DNA of 64,000 bases from JAIYDQ01 sp034408855. GTDB lineage: Bacteria > Planctomycetota > Planctomycetia > Pirellulales > Pirellulaceae. Below the pieces are notes generated by a model. It did not search any database and was not told the DNA's origin. It saw only the letters and a list, made by a program, of their open reading frames with translations. The stretch covers positions 18,229 to 82,228 of the forward strand of contig JAWXCK010000055.1 of the NCBI GenBank assembly GCA_034408855.1, in the 5' to 3' direction. Both the position numbers and the translations under genes were made by a program. The first letter of the stretch is position 1; the number at the start of each line of letters is the position of its first letter. Shown piece by piece: positions 1 to 7,904 of this stretch.

Positions 1-2
1 GC

Positions 3-1115
3 CCACCTGTCTCGATCGTCGCTGTAACACAACCGCTCAACGGCTTCGTGTCGATCAGCGATAACGGCACACCTGCCAATCCGGCCGACGATCGTGTCGT
101 ATACACGCCGACAGCGAATTTCCAAGGTACCGATCAGTTCACGTACACCATTCGCGATACCCGCGGATTCCAGTCAGCAGCAAAAGTAACGGTTCAAGTT
201 GGAAATGCTACAACCGATGATATTATTCAGTTGCGACTGGAAGCGACCAATCTTTCGGGACAATCGATTGACCAGATTACGGTTGGACAGCGATTTCAAT
301 TGCGAGGATACGTTCAGCAGCTTCGAGCGTTGAACGGCGGACAGTTGCAAGGCGTTTATGCCGCCTATCAAGACATCCTATACGATCCAAGACTTGCAGC
401 GATTTCGCCTATCTCGTTCGACACAATCTTCGGTACCGCAACCGGCGGGCTAGGTGAGTATCCCAATGCCCCGTCTGGCGATTTGGCAATTCCAGGCTTG
501 ATCAATGAGTTGGGATCGACAAACCGTGAAATCCCAACGATTGTCAACTTCCCTGGCACGACCGAAAAATTGCAATTCGTAATCGAAGTAACGGCGCTCG
601 CCGCTGGTGTGCTAAACTTCGTGGGCGATCCGGCTGATATTAGTCCATTCCATGACTCACTGGTCTTTGATCCAACGACCGTGTTGTTGCCAAGTCAGAT
701 TCGATATGTGAACGACTCGATTACGATCGGCAGTCTACCTGCCGGAGAAGGTTTCACGAACGCTCGCAATCCATCCGACGTAAACAACGACGGTTTTACT
801 TCGCCGATCGATGCTCTGATTGTTATCAATAGCCTTGCACGCGGTGGAATTCGAGCCTTGTCAAACGGAAGTGGAGAAGGTGAATCCGCATCTCGCATGT
901 TTATCGATGTCAATGGCGACGGCTTTATATCTCCGATCGATGCCTTGCAAGTCATCAACGCAATCAATCGAAACAGCAAGTCCGGATCAGGCGAAGGCGA
1001 ATCGAGTGTTGCAGCATCGCAATCCGTCGAACCATCAAATTCGCCGCTCGACTTGAATTCCGCTATCGATTTGCTTGCTGACGATATCGTCAACCGAAAT
1101 CGTCGACGAGTTTAA
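3..1115 (+). CDS. C-terminal part of a large secreted dockerin-type protein (5' end outside window)
   Basis: The frame is open from the first bases, so only the C-terminal end, about 370 residues, is visible. The first visible stretch (VYTPTANFQGTDQFTYTI) is typical of cadherin-like or Ig-like modules that are tandemly repeated in giant planctomycete surface proteins. Near the end there are two calcium-loop motifs of the dockerin type I or EF-hand kind, DVNNDGFTSPIDALIVIN and DVNGDGFISPIDALQVIN, separated by about 25 residues. Dockerins normally bind cohesin domains; in planctomycetes such C-terminal pairs are common without cellulosomes, and their partner is unclear. The chain ends in a basic tail, NRNRRRV. 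An extracellular adhesive or structural role is inferred. The domain calls are firm; the overall function is not known. Confidence 0.8.
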   Translation, partial: PPVSIVAVTQPLNGFVSISDNGTPANPADDRVVYTPTANFQGTDQFTYTIRDTRGFQSAAKVTVQVGNATTDDIIQLRLEATNLSGQSIDQITVGQRFQLRGYVQQLRALNGGQLQGVYAAYQDILYDPRLAAISPISFDTIFGTATGGLGEYPNAPSGDLAIPGLINELGSTNREIPTIVNFPGTTEKLQFVIEVTALAAGVLNFVGDPADISPFHDSLVFDPTTVLLPSQIRYVNDSITIGSLPAGEGFTNARNPSDVNNDGFTSPIDALIVINSLARGGIRALSNGSGEGESASRMFIDVNGDGFISPIDALQVINAINRNSKSGSGEGESSVAASQSVEPSNSPLDLNSAIDLLADDIVNRNRRRV

Positions 1116-1194
1116 ACGTTTTTGCTTGTCCTACCTTTAGTCGGAAAACGCGAGAATTCTCCGATGGCCGGATCGGCAATTGAGGAAAGCGAAG

Positions 1195-1247
1195 TGTGGC
1201 ACGACGCTCCGCCGTCGTGATTCGCGACGACGGAGCGTCGCGCCACA
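1195..1247. repeat. Palindromic hairpin repeat
   Basis: An inverted repeat with outer arms TGTGGC and GCCACA and a GC-rich inner stem (CGACGCTCCGCCGTCG against CGACGACGGAGCGTCG) around an 8-nt loop. Only one inner position mismatches. It lies between two genes that end toward each other, so it may stop transcription from both sides. It also looks like a REP-type dispersed palindrome. There is no T-tract, so a simple intrinsic terminator is unlikely. Confidence 0.6.
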
Positions 1248-1312
1248 ATCGGTCCGGTTTCCGCAAGGCGATCGTGAGCAAATGCTCAACGGCTTACACT
1301 AAAATCTAATCT

Positions 1313-2155
1313 TTATTGCGAGTTAGGTTTCTCGGCGACAAAGACGCCGTACTCCATGGCGCCGGAGTTGTATGCATTCAAAATCGCTTCGAAATGATCA
1401 ACAAACAACAGGTGATTCTTGCCAAGTATTTTTGCAAGTCGTCGCGCCCCTGTTTTCTCGACTCGTCGAAGGCAAATCTCCCAGGTTCGCTTGACGTCTT
1501 CGGTCCAAATATCGCTCACGACAACCTTCATTCCTGCTTCCTGAAACCAGTTGATATAATCGTGTTGGTTACCAAGCGATGGGCAAAACATCCCTTTGCA
1601 TACGGCGATGGCTTGATCTTGCTGTTGAATGGATAGTGGTTCCTGGCCAGCCAACCAAGCGCAGAGTGCGAATCGACCGCCAGGTTTTAGCCATTGCGCC
1701 GCATTGCGAAAAAAGGTTGGCTTGTCGAATAGATGCTCCGTGCATTCGATACTCCAAACAATGTCTGCTTGTCCTTTTGGAAGATCGACCGATTCCGCGT
1801 CGGCGCAAACAAATTGCGGCCTTGGACGCACACGGCTTATTTTGGACGCCGTAGTTGCCCACAACCGTTGAATGGGACTGAGTGTGACTCCTGTCACCGA
1901 ACATTGAAGTTGTTGTGCGAGCCATCGGCTTGAACCTCCCATCCCACAACCGATATCATAAACGACTGCTCCAGGCTGAATACCAGCTCGATGAGCCAAT
2001 TTCGATGTCAGTTGTTCTTGGGCTACAATCGACGATTCTTCGCCATCCCAATAGCCATGATGGATATGCGGTCCCCACATCAAGCGATAAAAAAGCGTCA
2101 CGACGTCGTAATGGTTTCGAATAACACTCTTTTCGATGTTGGGGCAATCGATCAT
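1313..2155 (-). CDS. SAM-dependent methyltransferase, tocopherol/sterol methyltransferase-like
   Basis: This 280-residue class I methyltransferase has a textbook SAM-binding motif I near residues 65-77 (VYDIGCGMGGSSRWLA), an acidic motif II region (VCADAESVDLP) and a post-motif near WLKPGGRFALCAW. The layout resembles gamma-tocopherol, sterol C-24 and related C- or O-methyltransferases, with an N-terminal helix HYDVVTLFYRLMWG. It is transcribed away from the methyltransferase-flavoprotein-type III PKS run that begins at 2470. Its start codon overlaps the stop of a decayed YceI-like reading frame (ATGA at 2152-2155), so it was once translationally coupled to that gene. Methylation of a phenolic or quinone lipid made by the neighbouring PKS is an inference from position only. 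Confidence 0.85.
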   Translation of the reverse strand: MIDCPNIEKSVIRNHYDVVTLFYRLMWGPHIHHGYWDGEESSIVAQEQLTSKLAHRAGIQPGAVVYDIGCGMGGSSRWLAQQLQCSVTGVTLSPIQRLWATTASKISRVRPRPQFVCADAESVDLPKGQADIVWSIECTEHLFDKPTFFRNAAQWLKPGGRFALCAWLAGQEPLSIQQQDQAIAVCKGMFCPSLGNQHDYINWFQEAGMKVVVSDIWTEDVKRTWEICLRRVEKTGARRLAKILGKNHLLFVDHFEAILNAYNSGAMEYGVFVAEKPNSQ

Positions 2156-2433
2156 TCAAACACAATCCGTAAATCTCCGTGGATGATTTGCTCGTCCGCA
2201 ACGCCGATCGTTCCGAGTATCTTGCAAAATGGCCTCATCCCAAATTCTGATTGCCGAATCTTAAAGCTTCCGCGAAGGTGATGCCATCCGTCTTTCTGCT
2301 CGATATCACAAATCGTTCCTGGACGAAACAATTACACTCCTTGACTAAGCTTCCCCTCGATCGCATATTGGTGACCGACGACCCCTTCCCTGAAACAAAG
2401 CCGAGAGCTATATCTGCGATACTGGACTGACGC
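2152..2433 (-). pseudogene. YceI-family gene remnant with in-frame stop and internal deletion
   Basis: Reading the minus strand from 2331 to 2152 gives about 60 codons ending in a clear YceI-like C-terminus: GWHHLRGSFKIRQSEFGM, then GTIGVADEQIIHGDLRIVFE. The same frame continues upstream through a TAA at 2332-2334 into GVVGHQYAIEGKLSQG, which resembles the N-terminal strand of YceI-like lipocalins. The roughly 100 residues normally between these parts are missing. I see no ATG for the upstream part. The TGA stop shares ATGA with the methyltransferase start. YceI-family proteins bind polyisoprenoid or similar lipids. I read this as a gene inactivated by deletion and a stop codon. A short TTG-started peptide of 60 residues cannot be excluded. 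Apart from this remnant the 2156-2469 gap shows nothing I recognise. Confidence 0.6.
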
Positions 2434-2469
2434 CTAGTTCAACTTCTTTCGTTCAAGCGTTGGTGCTTT

Positions 2470-3198
2470 ATGAAGTCTCGAAATCTCGTGCCGGAAAAAA
2501 TGGATGATCCGAACCTCAATCCAGCCGAACACCGTCAAGCGTTGAACGGATTGCGCCGCGTCAATATCATCAGTCGAACTTCGGTGGTGGTCGCTCGGCA
2601 AATCAAGTCGTTCTGTGAAGCATTGCAACTATCTTCGGCGAGAGTTCTCGATGTTGGCTGCGGCAGTGGCGACGTGGCTTATGGCGTAGCAAAAACACTG
2701 CCTGCAAACGGGCAATGGCACATCGAAGGGTGGGACATCAGTTCAACGGCTATCGAATATGCCAAACAATTGCATCAGAGTAGTACCGCGTTAGACGCAC
2801 TGTCGAAGCGAAATCTGCGGGCTTCACTCAGCTTTCATGCGCAAGATATTTATTCATCGACGAGCGAGCCATTTGATTTTGTCTATTGTTCGCTTTTCCT
2901 GCACCATTTTAGTGAACAGGACGCAACTCGACTATTGAAGCGCATGCGAGAGTTATCTCGTGTGGCAATTATCGTGGACGACCTGGATCGAACACGCTTC
3001 GGATACTGGATGGCAAAAGTTGGCGTCAACCTTTTGTCGCGTTCTCCTGTGGTACATTTCGATGGTCCGCAATCGGTCCGGGCAGCGTTTTCGATGACGG
3101 AGATTCAGGCGCTTGCCCGTGATGTAGGACTTGATCGAATTTCCTTGAAGCGGCGATGGCCAGCCCGCTGGTTGCTTGCCGCTGAATTATCCTCATGA
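2470..3198 (+). CDS. SAM-dependent methyltransferase of the type III PKS locus
   Basis: A 242-residue class I methyltransferase with motif I VLDVGCGSGDVAYGVAK near residue 60, an acidic strand end (IEGWDISSTAIEYA) and motif IV FDFVYCSLFLHHF. The segment MDDPNLNPAEHRQALNGL near the N-terminus is a conserved family opening, so either the ATG at 2470 or the one at 2500 may be used; neither has a strong ribosome binding site. Its stop overlaps the start of the flavoprotein gene (ATGA at 3195-3198), which in turn overlaps the PKS gene, so the three are almost certainly one translationally coupled operon. A likely role is O- or C-methylation of the polyketide product. The substrate cannot be read from sequence. 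Confidence 0.85.
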   Translation: MKSRNLVPEKMDDPNLNPAEHRQALNGLRRVNIISRTSVVVARQIKSFCEALQLSSARVLDVGCGSGDVAYGVAKTLPANGQWHIEGWDISSTAIEYAKQLHQSSTALDALSKRNLRASLSFHAQDIYSSTSEPFDFVYCSLFLHHFSEQDATRLLKRMRELSRVAIIVDDLDRTRFGYWMAKVGVNLLSRSPVVHFDGPQSVRAAFSMTEIQALARDVGLDRISLKRRWPARWLLAAELSS

Positions 3199-4364
3199 AC
3201 ACGATCCAAATCGATGAGGCTACGCAATTTGTATGGGATGTCATTATCATTGGAGCTGGCGTAGCGGGCGGGAGCCTCGCTATCCAAACGTCGCGTCGCG
3301 GATTGAAGACCCTTTTGATCGAAGCCAAGGCTTTTCCTCGCGAAAAGGTTTGCGGCGGCTGTTTAAATCAGCGCGCCCAAGAATCTCTGAAACGGCTTGG
3401 CATTCTCGAATCGCTGCTAAATCGAGGGGCGGTTCGGATAAATACCTTGGATCTCAGAATTCGTCGTACGGCGGTCCTTTGGCAGATCCCCAGTTTGCTA
3501 AGTGTCCGTCGGTCGACGTTAGATGAAACAATGGTAAAGACGGCGATCGAGAGTGGCGCCGATTTCTTAGCCGAAACGTCGGCAACCGTTAAACTCGAAA
3601 CAGCCGATAGCCAAGGGAATAGCACGTTTCGGCGAATCGCAATCTGCCATCGAGATCAGTCGGCAATTGTCGAAGCAAAAATCGTCATTGCAGCCGACGG
3701 ACTCACACGATCATCGTTGCGAGAGCTGCCCCTTTTTCAGAGTCGTGCTACAATCGATTCGAGGATTGGGGTTCAAGCAATTGTCGTAAGGGGAGAGATG
3801 CAACCTTCGCTACCCAAAGAGACGCTCCAAATGCTTGTTTCCGATAGCGGCTATGTCGGCCTATCGCATACCGATGGCGGAATGCTTGACCTAGCTGCGG
3901 CGATCGATCCAAAAGCAATTCATGAATACGGCGGGATTGCGACAATCATCGAGCGAATATTATCAGATTGCCTGCGATGCGATGTGCGACTTCCGAGTGA
4001 TCTGACTTGGCAAGCAACACCGCATTTGACACGGTCGTCGACGATCGTGTCATCGCACCGGTTGCTTTCGGTCGGTGATTCGATCGGCTATGTCGAGCCG
4101 TTTACCGGCGAAGGAATGTCTTGGGCTTTGTCATCCGCTGAAGCAGTCCTTCCGTATATCGTGTCAACGAAAGAGTCGGGGTGGGAGATTTCGACGAGCA
4201 GTGCTTGGTCCTCATGGGTCCAACATCAACATGTTCGAAAACAACGTCAATGTCGTTGGATCGCGAGACAACTTCGTCGACCGCGGATATCGGCCTTTAT
4301 TCTCCATGTCTGTAATGCATTTCCACCGATTCGGGCAACCCTTATCCGAAAGGCCACTTCATGA
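3195..4364 (+). CDS. FAD-dependent monooxygenase/reductase (geranylgeranyl reductase-like)
   Basis: This 389-residue flavoprotein opens with a Rossmann FAD motif (DVIIIGAGVAGGSLA, about residues 14-28) and KVCGGCLN, a hallmark of the geranylgeranyl-reductase and aromatic hydroxylase superfamily. The second FAD-contact motif is VGDSIGYVEPFTGEGMSWAL near residue 295. No membrane anchor is visible. It overlaps the upstream methyltransferase and the downstream type III PKS by 4 nt each (ATGA), indicating tight co-translation. In the Streptomyces griseus srs operon a flavoprotein hydroxylase and a methyltransferase convert alkylresorcinols made by a type III PKS into methylated hydroquinones; the same combination here suggests ring hydroxylation. 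Reduction of an isoprenoid or fatty chain is the alternative. Confidence 0.85.
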   Translation: MNTIQIDEATQFVWDVIIIGAGVAGGSLAIQTSRRGLKTLLIEAKAFPREKVCGGCLNQRAQESLKRLGILESLLNRGAVRINTLDLRIRRTAVLWQIPSLLSVRRSTLDETMVKTAIESGADFLAETSATVKLETADSQGNSTFRRIAICHRDQSAIVEAKIVIAADGLTRSSLRELPLFQSRATIDSRIGVQAIVVRGEMQPSLPKETLQMLVSDSGYVGLSHTDGGMLDLAAAIDPKAIHEYGGIATIIERILSDCLRCDVRLPSDLTWQATPHLTRSSTIVSSHRLLSVGDSIGYVEPFTGEGMSWALSSAEAVLPYIVSTKESGWEISTSSAWSSWVQHQHVRKQRQCRWIARQLRRPRISAFILHVCNAFPPIRATLIRKATS

Positions 4365-5542
4365 ACAAGCCGCTTTTGCTTACAATTCCATCGACCGCGA
4401 CATTCAGTCAACGCATTTCGCGAATCGTCGGACTAGCGACCAGTACCCCTCAGTTCTCGATAAGCCAAGCCGATGCCGCAGAAGTTGCGCAGCAATTGAA
4501 GATCTCGGAAAGATGGAATCATGCGTTACCGAAACTATATCGCAAGTCAGGCGTAGACCGTCGATCGAGCGTATTGCTCCAAAGCGAACACGGCTCGCCC
4601 ATTTCCCGTCAATGTTTTTATCCGACGGCGACAGACGCGAATCGAAGTGGTCCATCAACACTGCAACGCATGAAGGCCTACGCCGAATACGCCGGTCCCT
4701 TGTTAGCCCAAGCTTGTAGCGATGCAATCGCGATATCGAACATCGACGCATCCGTCATTACGCATCTCGTTACCGTTTCTTGCACCGGATTCTTTGCCCC
4801 AGGAGTCGATTTAGAAATTATCCGCCGTCTTGAACTATCGCCAAACGTTCAGCGAACGCACGTCGGCTTTATGGGGTGTCATGGGGCTTTGAACGGATTG
4901 AATGCAGCTCGATCGATAACCCAGTCCGATCCCGAAGCGGTTGTCATGCTCGGTGCCGTCGAGCTTTGCAGTCTGCACCAGCAATACTCCGAAGACCCAC
5001 AGCAACTCGTCGCCAACTCGCTCTTCGCCGATGGTGCCGCATCGCTCATACTAGCAGGAAGCGAAACGAGCGATTTTGCTTTGAACAGCCAAGATTTCGA
5101 TGAGAATACGAGCTGGACAGTTCAGTCGCATTGCTCATTTGTTTTGCCCGGTACGTCATCGATGATGAGCTGGACGATCGGGAACGACGGATTCGTAATG
5201 ACGTTGGATCCTCATGTTCCATCGATTATCGAGCAATCGCTTCACGAGGTTATCCAAAAGTGGCTTGCATCTCAATTTTTGTCGATTGCTGAGATCGGCG
5301 GCTGGGCGATACATCCCGGTGGGCCAAGAATCGTCGAAAGTGCAGGACGAGCCCTGGGTCTAAGCGATGAAGCTCTGATTCCGTCGCTCTCCGTCTTGCG
5401 CGACTGCGGCAACATGTCTTCGCCGACAGTCCTATTCATCCTCGATAAACTTTGGAAATCACAACCTGACAGCCAGACGATCGTCATGCTCGCCTTCGGA
5501 CCAGGTCTATGTATCGAGGCGAGTTTGCTATCGCGGCAATAA
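4361..5542 (+). CDS. Type III polyketide synthase (chalcone/stilbene synthase family)
   Basis: A 393-residue protein, the normal length for this family of homodimeric decarboxylative condensing enzymes. By comparison with plant chalcone synthase the catalytic triad is complete: Cys173 in GFMGCHGALNGL, His318 in GWAIHPGGPRIVE and Asn351 in LRDCGNMSSPTVLFILD. The C-terminal AFGPGLCIEASLL matches the GFGPG motif. It uses an acyl-CoA starter and malonyl-CoA extenders to make a pyrone, resorcinol or naphthol-type ring. Starter and ring type cannot be assigned from the sequence alone. It is the last gene of the coupled trio with methyltransferase and flavoprotein and ends 17 bp from the oppositely oriented leuD. 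Confidence 0.93.
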   Translation: MNKPLLLTIPSTATFSQRISRIVGLATSTPQFSISQADAAEVAQQLKISERWNHALPKLYRKSGVDRRSSVLLQSEHGSPISRQCFYPTATDANRSGPSTLQRMKAYAEYAGPLLAQACSDAIAISNIDASVITHLVTVSCTGFFAPGVDLEIIRRLELSPNVQRTHVGFMGCHGALNGLNAARSITQSDPEAVVMLGAVELCSLHQQYSEDPQQLVANSLFADGAASLILAGSETSDFALNSQDFDENTSWTVQSHCSFVLPGTSSMMSWTIGNDGFVMTLDPHVPSIIEQSLHEVIQKWLASQFLSIAEIGGWAIHPGGPRIVESAGRALGLSDEALIPSLSVLRDCGNMSSPTVLFILDKLWKSQPDSQTIVMLAFGPGLCIEASLLSRQ

Positions 5543-5559
5543 CGCGATGATGGCAAAGC

Positions 5560-6159
5560 TTAAGTGCTTAGTTTGCCAGCCAGTTCCTCGTAAAGGTCGA
5601 TCTTGTCGACTTGTTCGAGCGTCAATGCAATGTCGTCTAATCCGTGCAGCAAACAATGACGGCGGAATGGCTCGACGCTGAACGAAGCCGTAAAGCCTGA
5701 ATCGTCGCTGACGGTCTGATTCTCTAAGTCGATCGTTAATCGATACTGCGAAGTGCTAGCATGTCGCTGGAAGAGTTGCTCGACTTCGTCTTCGGTAAGC
5801 GCGATCGGAAGCGTTCCGTTCTTGAAACAGTTGCTATAAAAGATGTCGGCAAACGACGGTGCGATGACGCAGCGAATGCCGTAGTCGTCAATTGCCCAAA
5901 CCGCGTGCTCTCGCGATGAGCCGCTGCCAAAATTGCGACGAGCGATCAAAATAGACGCATCTTGATTGCGAGGCAGGTTTAGTTCGAATTCCGGATTCGG
6001 ATCACCGTTCTCGGCAAACCGCCAATCGAAAAAAAGATATTGGCCAAATCCCGAACGTTCAATGCGTTTTAGGAACTGCTTGGGGATAATCTGATCTGTG
6101 TCGACGTTTGCTCGATCCATCGCCGCCGCAACGCCCGAATGCTTTACAAAAGCTTGCAT
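5560..6159 (-). CDS. leuD: 3-isopropylmalate dehydratase small subunit
   Basis: The 199-residue protein is the swivel-domain subunit of isopropylmalate isomerase, which interconverts 2- and 3-isopropylmalate in leucine biosynthesis. It shows the family markers VDTDQIIPKQFLK near the N-terminus, NFGSGSSREHAVWAI in the middle and FADIFYSNCFKNG after that. The length matches bacterial LeuD. It follows leuC by 62 bp on the same strand and is surely co-transcribed with it, since both subunits are needed for the holoenzyme. No internal damage is visible. Other leucine genes (leuA, leuB) are not in the window. Confidence 0.96.
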   Translation of the reverse strand: MQAFVKHSGVAAAMDRANVDTDQIIPKQFLKRIERSGFGQYLFFDWRFAENGDPNPEFELNLPRNQDASILIARRNFGSGSSREHAVWAIDDYGIRCVIAPSFADIFYSNCFKNGTLPIALTEDEVEQLFQRHASTSQYRLTIDLENQTVSDDSGFTASFSVEPFRRHCLLHGLDDIALTLEQVDKIDLYEELAGKLST

Positions 6160-6221
6160 GAAAAATACCTCTAGGTCTTATGTTTTGTTTTCAAAGGAGA
6201 AGGAGATTGGCCGCAAGCTGA

Positions 6222-7649
6222 TTAGGCTCGATAGTCCCACTGACGGATATCGACAAAATGACCGCTGATCGCAGCCGCTGCGGCCATTGCGGGCGACACT
6301 AAATGCGTGCGACCACCTTTACCTTGTCGACCTTCAAAATTACGATTCGATGTCGACGCACAGCGTTCGCCTGGTTCGAGTCGATCTGGGTTCATCGCCA
6401 AACACATACTGCAACCGGCTTCTCGCCAATCAAAGCCCGCTTCTTTAAAGACGCGATCAAGCCCTTCTTTTTCGGCTTGTCGTTTCACTTGTCCGCTGCC
6501 TGGTACGACCATCGCATTGACTTGATCGCTTACACGATATCCCCGCACGACTTCTGCGGCAGCTCGCAAATCTTCGATCCTTGCATTGGTGCATGAACCG
6601 ATGAAGACTCGATTGATCGACACATCGGTCATCGCCGTACCACCTTTGAGCCCCATATACTCGAGGGCACCGGCGGTCGACTTTCGTTCGGTTTCGTCAT
6701 GAAAATCGCCCGGCAGTGGAATCTTGGCCGACACCGACGCCACTTGACCTGGATTGGTGCCCCACGTGACCTGAGGCTCGATATCTTGGCCGCGGTAGAT
6801 ATCGACTTTATCGTAGATCGCTCCAGGATCGGAAGGTAGAAGCTTCCATTGTTCGAGAGCAGCTTCGTAATTCTTAGGACCAAAGGGTCGGTTTTTCATG
6901 TAGTCGAATGTGTGCTGGTCTGGCGCAATCATCCCCGCTCGAGCTCCAGCTTCGATCGACATGTTGCAGACCGTCATTCGTTCTTCCATCGAAAGTTTCC
7001 GAATGGCTTGCCCTGTGTACTCTAATACGTAACCGGTTCCGCCGGAGGTCGTGAGTTTGCCGATCAAGTACAAAATCAAATCTTTGGCCGTGACGCCGGG
7101 TGCCAGGTCGCCATCGACGCGAAGCTCGTATGTCTTTGGCTTGTACTGAAGCAGCGTTTGCGATGCCAAGACATGCTCGACTTCACTGGTCCCGATCCCA
7201 AAAGCCAAAGCCCCAAATGCACCGTGAGTTGCCGTATGGCTATCGCCGCAAACGATAGTCATTCCTGGCTGCGTATACCCAAGTTCAGGGCCAATAATAT
7301 GGACGATCCCTTGATTCACGTCGTTCAAATCGTAGAGTCGAATGCCAAATTCAAGACAGTTATTGCGAAGCGTATCGACTTGCTGGCGAGCGATCGGATC
7401 GGCGATCGGCAGCGACCGATTATTAGTTGGGACATTGTGGTCAGGCGTAGCGATCGTTCGCTCAGGCCGACGGACCTTGCGTCCGGCGATCCGCAATCCT
7501 TCGAAGGCCTGGGCACTGGTGACTTCGTGAACCAAGTGAAGATCGACGTAAAGGATCGTTTGCTTGCCGGGTTCGCTGTGGACAACATGCTTATCCCAGA
7601 TTTTCTCAAACATCGTCCGAGGCGCACTCGAACTATTCTTACCAGTCAT
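6222..7649 (-). CDS. leuC: 3-isopropylmalate dehydratase large subunit
   Basis: This 475-residue aconitase-family protein carries the [4Fe-4S] cluster and most of the active site of isopropylmalate isomerase. The cluster cysteines are Cys353 in GSCTNARIEDL and Cys413 and Cys416 in GCSMCLAMNPD. Other family signatures are VCGDSHTATHGAFGALAFG near 133 and TPDHNVPT near 68. The length fits bacterial LeuC. It is first in the leuCD operon. The 255-bp gap upstream of it contains a dispersed palindrome (7807-7872) and no leader peptide or riboswitch that I can identify, so its regulation is unknown. Confidence 0.97.
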   Translation of the reverse strand: MTGKNSSSAPRTMFEKIWDKHVVHSEPGKQTILYVDLHLVHEVTSAQAFEGLRIAGRKVRRPERTIATPDHNVPTNNRSLPIADPIARQQVDTLRNNCLEFGIRLYDLNDVNQGIVHIIGPELGYTQPGMTIVCGDSHTATHGAFGALAFGIGTSEVEHVLASQTLLQYKPKTYELRVDGDLAPGVTAKDLILYLIGKLTTSGGTGYVLEYTGQAIRKLSMEERMTVCNMSIEAGARAGMIAPDQHTFDYMKNRPFGPKNYEAALEQWKLLPSDPGAIYDKVDIYRGQDIEPQVTWGTNPGQVASVSAKIPLPGDFHDETERKSTAGALEYMGLKGGTAMTDVSINRVFIGSCTNARIEDLRAAAEVVRGYRVSDQVNAMVVPGSGQVKRQAEKEGLDRVFKEAGFDWREAGCSMCLAMNPDRLEPGERCASTSNRNFEGRQGKGGRTHLVSPAMAAAAAISGHFVDIRQWDYRA

Positions 7650-7806
7650 AATTTCAGGCTTTTCAGGGGCTATAAATGAAAAATATCGCTAAGTTCCCGC
7701 AATTCTAACCGGACAAGTCAAAAATACGAATAGTTCATTTGAATCTGCCGCTTTTTTGACAAAACCCAGACTTGCGTCGTTCGAACTAAAAGCAGTCTGC
7801 AAAATT

Positions 7807-7872
7807 AGCCGAAACGCGTTGGCGTCCGGTTTCCCTGCAATTCGAGCGAACCGGTGCTAACGCACTCCGGCT
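7807..7872. repeat. Dispersed palindrome, family C (diverged copy)
   Basis: The left arm contains GCGTTGGCGTCCGGTTTC and the right arm GAACCGGTGCTAACGCACTC. The ends read AGCCG and CCGGCT. It matches the perfect copy at 26494-26561 and the flank of the half copy at 33252-33289. It lies between leuC and the dGTPase gene. No coding potential is seen. Confidence 0.65.
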
Positions 7873-7904
7873 GATGAATAATCTTGGCTAGTGCCGACGG
7901 CTCA

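Noticed and set aside
4075..4719. Open frame of 214 codons overlapping the flavoprotein and PKS genes
   Set aside because: Both overlapped genes have conserved motifs in their own frames there; the extra frame is a shadow.
7158..7679. Open frame of 173 codons on the plus strand in leuC
   Set aside because: Antisense to the conserved leuC start region and without recognisable features.
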